Assembly (NCBI GenBank): GCA_035771175.1 | Contig: CM069606.1 | Coordinates: 34,502,816 to 34,566,815, forward strand | Direction of reading: 5' to 3' | From: Paratinospora sagittata | Taxonomy: Eukaryota > Streptophyta > Magnoliopsida > Ranunculales > Menispermaceae | DNA length: 64,000 bases | Part shown: positions 24,103-35,940 of the stretch, in pieces | Layout: every line of letters begins with the position of its first letter | Numbering within the stretch: the first letter of the stretch is position 1 | Made by a program: the position numbers and the translations under genes | Notes under the pieces: model-generated | What the model was told of the DNA's origin: nothing | Seen by the model: the letters and a program-made list of their open reading frames with translations, nothing else | Database searches by the model: none

Positions 24103-24975
24103 TGGCCTCGGTGAGGCCGATTAGTTTATTAAAATCTTTGATTTTTCTTAATAACTTGAATTTAGGAGGGGGGTCCAAATACTCAACCGGGCATCGGAAC
24201 TAGGTTTCGTCGCCTCCAGGGGTTCGTGGGAGGGTATTGGGATACGCTCAAAGTGGTCTAGTTAAAAAAACCTTGTGGTTTGGCCTCGGTGAGCCCGAAC
24301 AGTTTACTAAAATATTTGATTTTTCTTAATAACTTGAATTTCGGAGGGGGGGTCCAAAAATTCAACCGGGCATCAGAACTGGGTTCCGTCGCCTCCGGGG
24401 GTTCATGGGAGGGTATTGGGACACGTTCAAAGTGGTTCGGTAAAAAAAAGCCTCGTGGTTTGTCCTCGGTGAGGCCGAATAATTTATTAAAATCTTTAAT
24501 TTTTCTTAATAACTTGAATTATGGAGGGGGGTCCAAAAATTCAATAGGGTAACAGAACAGGGGTTCCGTTGCCTCGTGGGAGGGTATTGGGACTCGTTCA
24601 AAGTGGTCCGATAAAAAAAACATCGTGGTTTGGCCTCGGTGAAGCTGAACAGTTTACAAAAATCTTCGATTTTTCTTAATAACTTGATTTCTGGAGGGGG
24701 GTCCAAAAAATCAACAGGGCATCGTTACTGGGTTTTGTCGCCTCCGGGGGTTCGTGGGAGGGTATTGGGACGCACTCAAAGTGGTCCGGTAAGAAAAAAC
24801 CTCGTGGTTTGGCCTCGGTGAGGCCGAACAGTTTACTAAAACTTTAAATTTTCTTAATAACTTGAATTCCGGATTGATGTCCAAAAATTCAACCGGGCAT
24901 GAGAACTGGGCTCATAAGAGGGTATTAGGACACACTCAAAGTGGTCCGGTAAGAAAAAAAACCTGTGGCCCCACT
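24103..24975. repeat. Satellite-like array, 5 units of ~170-180 bp
   Basis: Units begin TGGCCTCGGTGAGGCCGA or close variants at 24103, 24281, 24461, 24631 and 24810; the last is shortened. Each carries an AGGGGGGTCC stretch, an ACCGGGCATC stretch and CAAAGTGGTC. Short ORFs repeating MASVRPNSLLKSLIFLNNL are by-products. The array sits exactly where the transposase breaks off. Confidence 0.9.
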
Positions 24976-25271
24976 CGAATGATTGAACAAGTACCAAAAA
25001 AAAATTGTTGTACAGAAGGCGTCTTTTCAATATTTTTTTTTGTATAGAAAGACGCCTTCTATACAAAAAAAAAAAAAAAAAAGAATTCGTGGAGGGCATC
25101 TTTTTAAAGACGCCTTCTCTACAATGCCAAATCAGCATCTCCAGATCCACGTGGCGCCACCGTTTTTGCTGACTGGCCTTTGAATGGTCAAACTATGACA
25201 AATCATTATTTAGATTTTGATGGCATTTGTGAATTTTTTTATTTTTTGGTGGCAATTAAGTGAAAAGACCC

Positions 25272-25999
25272 AACTATTTGCCTTACAACGTGCTGACAAT
25301 CTTTCTTTTGTTTTTTTTTTTTTGTTTTTCATCATCCTATTTTCTTCTAATCGTCCTTTTCATTTTATTCCTTCTTCTTTTCTAGTGCTCCAACACCTTT
25401 GCTTTCACTTTCATTTCTACAGCTTCTATATATATATATATATATATAGTTATCCAAAAGCTTCTAACCTTTCCTGTCTTGGCACCTAAAATTCTATACC
25501 TATTATACTTTTATATTAGTTGATAAAGAATTTTACCTCTTTACAACTTGGTGTTTACCAACTTTGGGTGTGAAGATTCTTCCAGTTATTCTTAGCGGCG
25601 CCCCACATATCCGTGCATGAATCTCTCTCTCCACTTATCTTCTTCTTCTTCTCTCTCTCTCTCTTTAAAATCATTCTCTCACTCCTAATATTTAATCTCT
25701 TATACACATTTTTTATTATTATTAGTATTTTTAGATACCTTATTCCTCTTTTAAAATTAATTTGAATCCCAATCTAAGTTCCTAATATACTTTCAAAATC
25801 TTCCTCCAATCTCATAATCTTACATCCCTTATTCTTGGCCCTCAATCATTTTAAACCAATATCCATGGTTTTCTTTAATCCCCATTGACTTTCATTATAC
25901 TCAAATCATTTTCTTCTGGTTTTTCTAACTGTACTAGACCACACTAGTTTTCCAATATGATTTCACTTGGTCGTAGAACCACCACTCTGATACCATAAA
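25272..25999 (-). other. Gypsy 5' leader and primer-binding site
   Basis: Non-coding. It holds a TA microsatellite (25428-25448) and a CT tract (~25648-25664). The minus strand ends with the primer-binding site TGGTATCAGAGTGGT (25981-25995) next to the 5' LTR. Confidence 0.8.
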
Positions 26000-27298
26000 T
26001 GAAGCACCCCAAATTCTCATCTTTCCCAAATCTCTTTTATTTTATAAGAATATTAGTATCATCATAGAACTCGGAGAATTTTAGGAGTTACAACTTTTTC
26101 TCACTACACCAGAACATTTTAAATAAAGCCTGTAAATATTATTATAGCTATAAGAAATTTACGTAAGTCACTTTGCCAGCTCTTAGCCATCATAATTACT
26201 ATTTACAAAATATTTATTTTTATATTATTATGCCTAATAGCATATTTGTCTAACTATTTCATATATATATATTAAATAGAAAACCATGACTTATATTTTT
26301 CTTTCTTACAGCCAAAAGGTCATGGTTTTTCTTATACAAACATCAAGCTTTTCTTTTCTTTTTCTTTTTTTTCAAAAAAAGCTACTATAATCCCTGCAAA
26401 ACAACCTTCAAAAAGTCGAGTCAGCATCACCACCATCACTTTTACTGACACCACCAAATTTTGTACTAATTTCCTGAAGATGAAAATAAAGGGATGAGCA
26501 GAAGCTCAGTGGATCCCCTAATGGATTCTACTTCTTATATCATTTATTAAAGTAAATATATTCAAACAATATTAAAGTTAGAACTAAGCAATCCAACAAA
26601 GTAAGCACGCAATCAACCAATACAACACTGCTAACATAAATAACAAAACTTCAAGAAATATATCCAAAATCTCATCACGCTGCAATTAGCAATCCAACAA
26701 GGGTCAATGTACCCAAAACATCACTAGTGATAAAAATAATTGTGTGCAAGGAACCAAAATAATGCAGAAATATTATAAACTCAATAAAAAGTATAAGAAA
26801 TACAAACCACGGGTTCCTTCCCACATCGAGATTTCTGAAGTTTTGTCTTTATGTTGCACGATCTCTCCATCCTCGACAGAATATCCTCGTAGTTTTCTTT
26901 TTAGAAAAAAGATAAAGTAAAAGAAGTTTTTGAAACGATGATTATGATTTTTTTTTACTTTAACCTTGCCGCTATTCATAGGGGGTAAGAATTTTGCAAT
27001 TTCTCCATTTTGTCCTTAGTCATTTTCAGAAATGACTTTTATGTCCTAAAATATATTTAATCTTATCGATGTTTTTTTTCCTAAAATACCTAAATCTTTT
27101 AAGATATTGACACTTACGTCCTCATCCCGAAATGTTCTTTATCTTTTGAGATATTGATTTTTATGTCCTAAAATATCTTTGATCTTCATCGATATATTTT
27201 GTCTAAAATATCTGATCTTTTAAGATATTGGCGTTTACGTCCCTTGATTATTGAATGAGATTTTAATATTTAAGTGGATTTAGTTTGAGGGTATTACA
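26000..27298 (-). repeat. Gypsy 5' LTR
   Basis: 1,299 bp, TGAAGCACCCC...GGGTATTACA. It aligns along its whole length with 13205-14458, with scattered substitutions and small indels (for example an added AATGCAGAAATATTATAAAC stretch near 26761). Confidence 0.92.
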
Positions 27299-27303
27299 GA
27301 AGA

Positions 27304-28142
27304 TGTTTCCCAAGGGGTTTGAAAGGAAAGGGATCATGTGGAACCAGAACAGAATCTCATGGCTAAGCAACAAAAATCAACTCTTGACACAACGACGGAG
27401 GTTGGTGATGGCCAACCCCCATCGAGAACCATGAGTTTTGTAGCATGGAATGTCCATGGCATCGGGAGCAAACGAACATTCTGAATGTTGCACGAGTTGG
27501 TACAACGTGAAAAACCCAACTTTGTCTTTTTATTGGAGACAAAAGGACATAAAAGACAAGCTGAAGCTATTAGGGTCTGTTTGAAGTTTGAAGGTTGTTT
27601 TGCAGTTGATAGTACAGGCCAAAGTGGAGGACTCATCTTATTGTGGACGCATTCAAATATGGTCCTGATCACTTCTTTCTCCCAGTGGCACATTGATTCC
27701 ATAATATCGCATGATGGACACCCTGAATGGAGGTTAACTGGATTCTATGGTGACCCTAACCAATCTGAACGATGTCATTCTTGGAGTTTGCCGGAGAGGC
27801 TGCACTCTCTTTTGGACCTACCATGGGTGTGTGGCGGTGATTTTAATGAGATATTGCACACAACTAAAAAGTCTGGAGGCTTGGCTCGATCCTTGGCGAG
27901 AATGGATGGTTTCAAAAATGCACTAGAGAGGTGTTGTTTACGGGATTTGGGCTATAATGGACCACTCTTTACTTGGTACAATAATCACAGCGGTTCCCAA
28001 GCTATATCTGAACGTTTGGATTGTTGGTCCTCTACTACAAATTGGAGTGCTTTGTTTCTGAATGCTTATGTCACCAACATGGAACTATGGTTTTTAGACC
28101 ACCGCCCAATCAAGTTAATGCTGGAAAGACCGGTCCTTAAAG
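27304..28142 (+). pseudogene. LINE-1 piece 3: ORF2 endonuclease
   Basis: The region encodes the APE-type endonuclease that nicks target DNA for LINE insertion. Motifs in order: MSFVAWNVHGIGS (27430), LLETKG (~27530), GGLILLW, TGFYGD (~27735), CGGDFNEI (~27835), FTWYNN (~27970), ERLDCW, and the LDHRPI C-terminal Asp-His pair (~28098). A TGA after KRTF (27481) interrupts the frame. The domain is otherwise nearly intact from 27485. It is cut at 28142 by the giant-LTR element; the reading RPVLK continues at 33596. Confidence 0.88.
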
Positions 28143-28295
28143 TGTTGGTCCACCCAAGAGGGGGGTGAATTGGGTGCGATGGCTAATTTTAAAATTATCT
28201 TCCAATAACTTAGTGATTTACATGAGTGTATTGGAATTAGATACAAAATAGAACACAAACTAAATTGCAAATGTGTGACACAGATTTATAGTGGG

Positions 28296-29689
28296 AATGA
28301 GAAAGAATTGCCGATAAATGAATTCATAAAGAATTTTTATTCGTGGGCAATTATTCTCCTTAGTGTTTGACATAAATATAACGATTAAACCATACCAAAC
28401 ACATAGTATGCTTTAAGATTTGTAAATAAACAACTACAACATACATATAACATAGGCAAAATAACTTATGATATAGCAAGGCCTAGCTATTTTGATCCTA
28501 ACAAAGATGCAAAGGATATATATTGTTTGAAGTACATGGCATCTATTAGAGATCAAAAAACACAGTCAATTGATGCATACAGAGTATAAAATATGAGAGC
28601 AACATCAATGGCATGTGAAATGAAAAATTATAAACTTTCCATAGTTTAGACATGTGAACATATATATGATGAGTACCAAAGTCTAAACATGCTGAATATA
28701 TGCTAAGTTTCATAGAAATAATTTAAGCAACAACATACATTCATTGAACCAAACTAGGCAAATAATTTCAATTGAAGCATGGCCTAGAATGTTTGATTCA
28801 CTGATTCTAATAAGAAGCATTTGGAGGGGTATGTACTCATTATAAATCAGAGATCCATGAATTTGATGCTTATCATGATATAGTATGAAGCATATGCATC
28901 AAAGTTAGGAAATCATAGAAAAAATAATGTCAAAAGATAGTAATCATAAGTGTAGGCAAAAATCTTTTCAAGATATAGGCGTATGATATGAATTGTATGC
29001 ATGGCCTATATTCATTTGTAGAAACATGAATCATGCAGATAAGATTTTCTAAGATCAGAGCAATTATGATCATGATTTGAACTAGCATAGGCAGAGATAA
29101 CCTATTAAAGCACATCCTAGCTATTGTGTTACCTAATTAATCAGATAATCTGATATCACAAGTTCAAAATGAGCATAAATAATCATGATATAGTATAAGA
29201 TACAAGATAGGTCTAATCATGATATTTATCAAACAGTCACAGATAAGCATATCGGGTACTCAAGATATATGTGACCGGTCAAGAAAGATGTCACCAATAA
29301 ACTAATACATGCATTAGACATAGTAAGATTTCATCATGATGCAGTTTATCAGGAAATATGAACAAAATAACAGTAATATGATGACAGATAATCATGTTCA
29401 TGAAAGCAACATTGTTATGCAACAGAAATATTCAGGAATAAATTTGCAAACATGGAAGCAGGTATATTAGAGCATAAATCAAGCGGATTGTGAACGGTGA
29501 TTGAGAAAAAGAAATATATCATTCACACAAATTCAAGTAGATCAGTCATTCAAATAGTAAAGCATTAAAAGGTGAATGAAAGATAGAAAGATAGCTTAAT
29601 GAACTACTTTTTGGTAATTGAGAAGGGAAGCAACCATTAAACATTATATTGAGTTTTTCAAGGTCCAGAGGACCAATTAACAAGAGGTT
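28296..29689. other. Non-coding internal region of the giant-LTR element
   Basis: AT-rich with many ATCATGATAT-like words. No gene, knuckle or polymerase motif was seen on either strand. The left boundary is the abrupt end of LTR similarity after TTTATAGTGG, so a deletion has fused internal DNA to the 3' LTR remnant. Confidence 0.6.
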
Positions 29690-30322
29690 TCAAAGATTAC
29701 AATCGGAAGACAGACCAACCAACCGATAGACAGGAGCAGGGAGCAATGAAAATAGAGCTTGATGAGGAGAGCCTTGAGCATCACGAGACTGAGGTGCTGC
29801 TGATCTCGACAGATGAGGCGGCGGATCATCCATTCTTGCATTCATGTGTTTGATATAAGCAAGAACAGGACTGAGCCTTCTAATCTAGCTCATTGCAAAG
29901 GCGAAACTCTCATTGATTGCATCTTCAAGAACAACTTCAGATTTGTCCACTTTTTTGAGAAGAGTAAACAACATGTCCTTTTGAAGTCTGTTAACTCTCT
30001 CAAGCTCCTTTAATCTCTTCTCCAGTTAGAAGAGCAGCTCGACAACCAACTGAAAACTAGCGGAGTTGGTCTCGGAAGATTGGCTTAGGAGATTCTTGAT
30101 TGAAGATTCTCCATGATCGGCATGGGATGGCTCTGGCTTTATGGGAGGTTGCGACTCAGGCCTATGGAAACCTGGAGGAGGACTGGAGTGGGTTTTCGGA
30201 TACCTACTTCCTTCGATTTATTTAATCGATTCATCGAAAAAGGAAGATAAGGAAAAACTACTTGAGGAAGAAGAAAATTCTTCCCTTGGTCGCTTTTGAG
30301 ACATTGGGTTTCTGGAAGCCAT
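29690..30322 (-). pseudogene. Broken 210-codon ORF with coiled coil, in the gag position
   Basis: Starting MASRNPMSQKRPREEF (30322), one reading frame runs to a TGA at 29690 with three internal stops (TAA, TAA, TAG) and no frameshift. Features in order: a basic KRPRE patch, a serine run, a Pro-rich stretch, then LEKRLKELERVNRLQKDM and TLLKKVDKS, which has heptad-like leucines and should form a coiled coil, then LSPVLAYIKHMNARMDD. The same frame is open upstream to 30463. I do not recognise the family. The place after the primer site suggests a gag-like or RNA/protein-binding role, which is inference. The stops make it inactive here. Confidence 0.55.
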
Positions 30323-30855
30323 TGGTGAGATTGAGAAGATGAGACGACGAGATATTTCACTGCAGATGGTGCAAGTGAAGACGAAACGTAGATTTTTATA
30401 AAACGTCTCAAAGGCAGTCTTGTAATAAATGTGAGGTGGCGTGCAGGAGCGAGCTGACGTCATTGAGATGGCTACACAAATATTATAATATTTGAAAAGT
30501 GCAGATAGCCGATGTGACAGCTAGGGTTTCTAATTCTAATGTGCGAGAAATGAGAAGCCAAGGCGAATCCTAAATTGACCATAGGATCTAGACTCTAGGT
30601 TGTTAAACCATATTTCAGAGAAACAGCTCTGACACCAATTGTTGGTCCACCCAAGAGGGGGCTGAATTGGGTGCGGTGATCAATTTTAAAATTATCTTCC
30701 AATAACTTAGTGATTTACATGAGTGTATTGGAATTGGATGCAAAATAGAACACAAACTAAATTGCAAATGTGTGACACACAAATTTATAGTGGTTCAGCC
30801 AAGCCTACATCCACTACCTAATCTCCCGATTAGGATTTTCTCAATCCACTAACTG

Positions 30856-31290
30856 ATTTTCTTACGGGTGAGAACCAAACTGTTACAACTGCCCTTTTAC
30901 AAGTTAAAGGCAAACCTATCCTTTTACGGGCTAAGGATGAACCGTATTTCCTTTTTTCGGGATGAGAAAAAACCTATGTTCCTTTTACGGGATAAGGAAG
31001 AACCATTTTCCTTTTACGGGATAAGAAAGAACCGTGAACCTTTTACGGGATAAGGAACAACCGTGAACCTTTTACAAGTTAAGAGATAACCTATCATTTT
31101 ATAGGTTAAGGACGCACATATCCTTTTACGAGATTAGAATGAACCGTTTTCTTACTTGCAGGTGAGGATAAACTTTTTTCTCTTTTATAGGTTAAGAGAT
31201 AACCTATCCTTTTTAAGGTTAAGGACACACCTATCCTTTTACGGGATTAGGATAAACTGGTTCTCTTTTGCAGGCTCAGAGAAAACCTTT
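30856..31290. repeat. Hairpin array 1, second copy, ~15 units
   Basis: Same unit type as 366-685, but about fifteen units instead of eleven. Arms include GCC-TTT/AAAGGC, ATCCTT/AAGGAT, TTCCTT/AAGGAA, TCTCTT/AAGAGA and TCTCT/AGAGA, with TTTACGGGAT-like loops. Confidence 0.8.
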
Positions 31291-32299
31291 CATGATTTCA
31301 ACCCCGAAATCATTAAGTGAACTACCTTTACTTGTCCTGGTTGTTTCAATCTAGAAACACACCAGCATTAAAATACTAAAATGTTGGTTCTAACAGAGTA
31401 GAACACTTTACAATTAAGCTCGTACATAACATTACAAAAATATGAAATATGAAACAAGTAATGCGAAGTTGAAATACACCTTCAGTCTTTTACCTTTCAA
31501 TGTTCGGTATTGCTCAAGTGCAGTTTCGAAAAACATGAATGATATGATATGAAAATCAGTGCTTCTTCGAAAAAAAATATACCAAATAAACATTGACGTA
31601 TAAAATGAAGGACTGGTGTAAATCGAGAACACAAACAATTTTCAAAGTAGATATAAAATATAAGCGTGAAAACTTATGGTTCAGTGATCAGTAATTAACG
31701 CAACCACTGATATAGTTCAATACAACACTTAAGATATGAAATCAAGTATAACTGTATATCTTGAACTATTTCTCAAATTCTATCTCTAGCAAGAATGATA
31801 CCAAATATGAATCACTGTTGAGAATTTGAGTTGATACCAGATCAAATAGATTTTCAAAGATAGAATGAAAATAAGCTCAGTATGAAAATCATTTGAATAT
31901 ATAAGGTATCAGTGAAAAATACTTTGAAAGTTTAGATAATGAAAAATATTTTGACACTGACTAACTTTCAAAAAGTATTGGCACAATACAAAATGATTGG
32001 CAAGTTGTTTGGTACTAAGTGCTGGCATTTATAGACTTAGTGGAACATAGCCGTTAGACATTTGACGTTCAAATAATATGAACGTTTATACACAATGACT
32101 AGAATGTTATATAAAAATGGTAACTATAATTTTCACTAACATTTTGGTTCTTTTTAGATTTCATGAAAGAGGAAAGTTTTAGAAAAACTTATTTCATGTA
32201 TCACAGAAGGTCTCTGATAAGTCTGAAAAGACTCTGTGCAAAGGTCTGTTCTGAAAAAGTAAATTGATGTAGTGTACTTATTCGAACAGTGGCGGTTGT

Positions 32300-32990
32300 T
32301 GAATTAGCGTCCTGATTCCGTAATCAGTGTCCTAATGCATAATATCAACAATGTCGTTTTGTTCCTCGAGGGCGCTTATTACGTATAAGCGTCCTGCTAA
32401 ACACTTAAGTGAAGGCGCTACTAACTCGTAAGCGTCATGACTTACTTTGTCACTTAGACGACTTAAACTTGAGGGCGCTAATGCACAATTAGCGTCCTGC
32501 TATGTTTTAAAACAATTTAAGTGCATAAGGGCGCTACTATCCAAGTAAGCGTCCTGCCAGTTTAAAACATAAAAACAAGACATGAGAGCGCTACAACTAT
32601 GTAAGCGTCATACCAGTTAAAAATACTTTAAATAAAGACACAAGCACACTGAAGGACAATCAGCGTCTTGAAAGTTACCAAGTTGATTTTAAAAGGTGAT
32701 GGCGCTTCTATCCAGATAGCGTCTTGATAGATTGTTCAACTTATAACTATCGGTGTCCTCAAAGATACATTCTTTGAAGAACTTAAGACATCTTTCAGTG
32801 AGCTGATGCTGAGTCAGCTTCTTGACAACTTCCGAGGTTGACTAATAAAGGAGGTCGCTACTATACAGTAAGCGTTCCGATAAATCATTTCTATTCAACC
32901 TTGGACATTATCAGCGTCCTAATGAACTATCAGTGTCCTGACTTACAAAGTTCAGGAGAGCGTTGCTAACTCATTAGCGTCCCGAAAGAC
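32300..32990. repeat. Palindromic array 2, second copy
   Basis: GGGCGCT/AGCGTCC pairs as in 1705-2390, in the same order and spacing, with substitutions in single arms in several units. Confidence 0.7.
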
Positions 32991-33595
32991 TCTTTAAAAA
33001 TAGTTTTGACTCGCGATAAAATATACGATAAAATGCGAATAAAAGCTCGGTAGATTTTAAAATAAATATATAGTATTAGATCTTTTGAAATACCGTAAAA
33101 AACATGAAATCAAAACGTGCAGATTAGCAAAACATATGTAGATAATTTATGCATAGTTTTGAAAAATATTTTGAGCAATAACAATTAGAGAAAGATATAC
33201 CTTAAATACTTTGTATATTTCTCATTTCTCATAACTGTTAAATCCAACTCTTCATTATGAGATCTTCAATAAGAGTATTGCTGGGTTGATTGTCTTTAAC
33301 GTTGATTGAGAGATGTAGACATGAAACTTGATCGAAGCGTTAGAGTGAAGTGATCTCGAAATCATGATGTGATCTTTGAAGTTCTTTGGTTGAGATGAAC
33401 TTAACCGTTGAATGTGATCTTTGAGTTCCTTGATAGAGTCGTTCCTTGACTTTTTGCTTTTCCTTAGGTGTTAAGATAAGTTCTTGATAAACGCACGCTT
33501 AGCACCGAAAAGTACTTTGTTTGTGATCAAAATATATTTTATCACAGTATATCTAAGGACGAGCTAAGTGATGAACCTCATAAGTTAACATAAAG

Positions 33596-35940
33596 GTGCT
33601 CACCATCCCTTGTGATTTGAAGAGGTTTGGCTACGGAAACCAGATTTCAAGTATGTGATAAAGGAAGCATGGCTACATGGTATTACACAGACAAATTCAG
33701 TTGTAGAAAAAATTCAGCCATGCTCAAGTCGATTAGTGCAATGGAAGAGGTGGTCGATATCAAGAAATAAAGAAAATAAAGAACAGACAAGAAACAAGTT
33801 AACAACCATCCAAAACATATCATCCCACGACCCCACACTCGCTCAGCAGGCCATAAATTTAGAAGCAATCCTTGATGATCTATTGGAAAAGGAAGAGACT
33901 TACGGGAGGCAGTGGTCCAAAGCTCTATGGCTTGAAGAAAGCGACAACAACTCTGCTTTCTTCCACAGCCAGGCAACGCAGAGGAGAAAAAGAAACCACA
34001 TACGAGGCATTTAGAACGGGCAAGATGACTGGACAGAGGATCCTGATCAAATAAGTTCTACTTTTATTAATTATTTCTCTGATTTATTTACTTCCATTTC
34101 TCCCACTCCAGTTGACATAAATAACGTTACTTCTGATGTAATATGTAATGTTAATGCTAATATGAATCAAGCATTATACAAAAAATACACACTGGAGGAG
34201 ATCAAAATAGCCTTGTTTCAGATGCACCCATCAAAATCACATGGTCTAGATGGTATGTCTGCATCTTTTTTCCAAAATTGCTGGTCAATAGTTGGAGGTG
34301 ACGTGACTGATCTTTGCCTATAAGTATTGAATAATGGCCAATCCCTGACTGATTTCAACCATTCTCTGATTGCTCTCATACCAAAAGTTCGAAATCCGAC
34401 TCAGGTGACCTAATTCAGACCTATTAGCCTATGCAACGTGTTGTACAAGATCATCACGAAAGCCATGACAAATAGACTCCGAGATATTATATCATTCATC
34501 TTCTCAGAGAATCAGAGTGCTTTCGTCCATCCCCAACAGGCTCATTTTAGTTAACTCTCTCATTGTCTTTGAATACATTCACTCCATGCGAGACAGAAGC
34601 CGGAAGCATATCCACCACATAGCAGCCAAGCTTGATATGAGCAAGGCATATGACAAGGTGGAGTGGTCCTTTCTGGAAGCTATGATGTAGCTATGGGCTT
34701 TGACAGAAAATGGATCGATCTTGTTCTTAGGTGCATCTCTACGATATCCTATTCAGTCATTATCAATGAGGAAATCAAGGGATACATCACACCCCGGTGA
34801 GGCCTTCGACAAGGCGACCCACTCTCACCTTACTTATTCTTGATCTGTGTTGAAGGACTGTCTTCAATGATCACTCATGTCGCGGCTCGTAGCATGATAA
34901 ACGACATCCAATTGGGTAGTAGGGGGCCCAAGCTCACCCATTTGTTCTTTGTTGATGTCAGTCTTATGTTCATCAGAGTTAACATGGAGGAGTGTGTGGT
35001 GCTAAAGAACATCCTCAATAAGTACTCATAAGCATCAGGTCAGGAGATTAATTTTTACAAGTAGCTATGTCTTTTAGTACCAATATCCCAATTCCCGAAA
35101 GACAGATGATTCAACAGGCTCTCAACATCCTGATGGTAGAATGTCATACCCAGTACCCAGGCCTCCCATCTATGATATCAAAAAATAAACTCCGATCCTT
35201 TGGCCCTATAGTTGAAAGGATTTTGAAGAAACTTAATGGATGGAGAAATGGTACATTCTCAGTAGGCGAGAAGGAGGTGCTCTTAAAAACAATTATCCAA
35301 GCAATTCCTACTTATATGATGAGTTGTTTTAAGCTCCCGGCGATGGTTTGGAACAAAATAGAGCGGACTATGGAAAATTTTTGGTAGGGTGATACCTCCT
35401 CAATGAGAAATATATATTGGAAAAAGTGGAGTTTTCTATGCCAGTCCAAGCACTATGGTGGAATGGGATTCCATGATATGAGGTTGTTCAATTAAAGCCT
35501 TGGTGGACAAACAAGGATGGAGGCTACTAACAGCTCAAGGAACTCTCTTTGAAAGGGTTTTAAGAGCCAAATACTTTCCCAGATCATCAATCCTGAAGGC
35601 TAAAGAAGGATCTAGACCCTCATATATGTGGCAGAGTATACTTTGGGAGAGAGAGTTACTTCATCATAGCATTCGTTGGCGCATTGGGAATGGACAAAAT
35701 ATGAGGATTTTTCATGATCCATGGCTACCCCGAGAGAGAACTTTTAAGCCGGTTTCACACTTTGCATCTCTCCGCGATGAAACAGGGGATGCTCTTATCA
35801 CGACCAATGGAAAATGGAATACTGAATTGATAGAAACTGAATTTCTCCCAGCAGATGTTGAGACAATAACATCTATACCTTTGAGGAATGGCATCCGGGA
35901 TGATTTGGTGATATGGCATTATGAGAAGGATGGTAATTAT
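33596..35940 (+). pseudogene. LINE-1 piece 4: reverse transcriptase
   Basis: Frames in order show FEEVWLRKPDF (33620), KALWLEESDNNSAFFH (~33920), the RT fingers with MHPSKSHGLDG (~34225), SLIALIPK (~34365), FRPISLCNVLYKII (~34412), KLDMSKAYDKVEW (~34628), GLRQGDPLSPYLF (~34803), and LTHLFFVDVSLMF (~34938), where the family has a [YF]ADD box. The second Asp of that box reads V, so the polymerase is dead. Many stops and two or more frameshifts occur between 34010 and 35500. The last part (35500-35940) is the RT-zf-RVT linker. It is cut at 35940 by Copia-2 and resumes at 41544. Confidence 0.87.

Larger units (their letters stand above)
20779..25271 (+). mobile_element. Mutator-like element (MULE), degenerate
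   Basis: The ends are inverted: a block containing CATCAAAATCTAAATA near 20829 recurs as the reverse complement near 25210, and the similarity continues outward to GGGT...ACCC and inward to a GTCAGCAAA-like block. The 9-bp flanks are GCTTATTTG (20770-20778) and AACTATTTG (25272-25280), 6 of 9 alike. The nearby tandem copy of the target (about 20691-20705) reads CAACTATTTGCC without an insert, which supports the site. Inside are a CT-rich leader, a duplicated intron-like block, MuDR-type transposase pieces on the plus strand and a satellite-like array. Confidence 0.78.
13205..27298 (-). mobile_element. 14.1-kb Ty3/gypsy chromovirus-like element, TSD GAAGA
   Basis: LTRs lie at 13205-14458 and 26000-27298 (TGAARCACCC...GGGTATTACA). 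GAAGA occurs at 13200-13204 and 27299-27303. On the minus strand the primer site TGGTATCAGAG abuts the right LTR (25981-25995) and the polypurine tract AAAGGAGGAAAGA abuts the left LTR (14459-14475), so the element reads right to left. Order on the minus strand: leader, Mutator-like insertion, partial gag, protease, RT, RNase H, integrase with a chromodomain-like tail, an extra ORF, then the 3' LTR. The LTRs are visibly more diverged than those of Copia-2. Confidence 0.93.
28143..33590 (-). mobile_element. Non-autonomous giant-LTR retrotransposon (LARD-like), TSD TAAAG
   Basis: The ends are TGTTGGTCCACCC (28143) and AAGTTAACA (33590), flanked by TAAAG at 28138-28142 and 33591-33595. The full 5' LTR is 30640-33590 (2,951 bp). 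Next to it on the minus strand is TGGTGTCAGAGC (30626-30637), one mismatch from the usual initiator-Met primer site. The 3' LTR survives only as 28143 to about 28295, where similarity to the LTR stops. The internal region has no protease, integrase or RT; it holds one broken ORF in the gag position. Replication would need enzymes from another element. Confidence 0.88.
30640..33590 (-). repeat. 5' LTR (2.95 kb) of the giant-LTR element
   Basis: It aligns end to end with the solo LTR at 149-2975. It carries the two palindromic arrays at 30856-31290 and 32300-32990. No ORF of note. Confidence 0.88.

Noticed and set aside
24280..24821. Repeated small ORFs starting MASV
   Set aside because: They are by-products of the ~178-bp tandem array, open on both strands with the same period.
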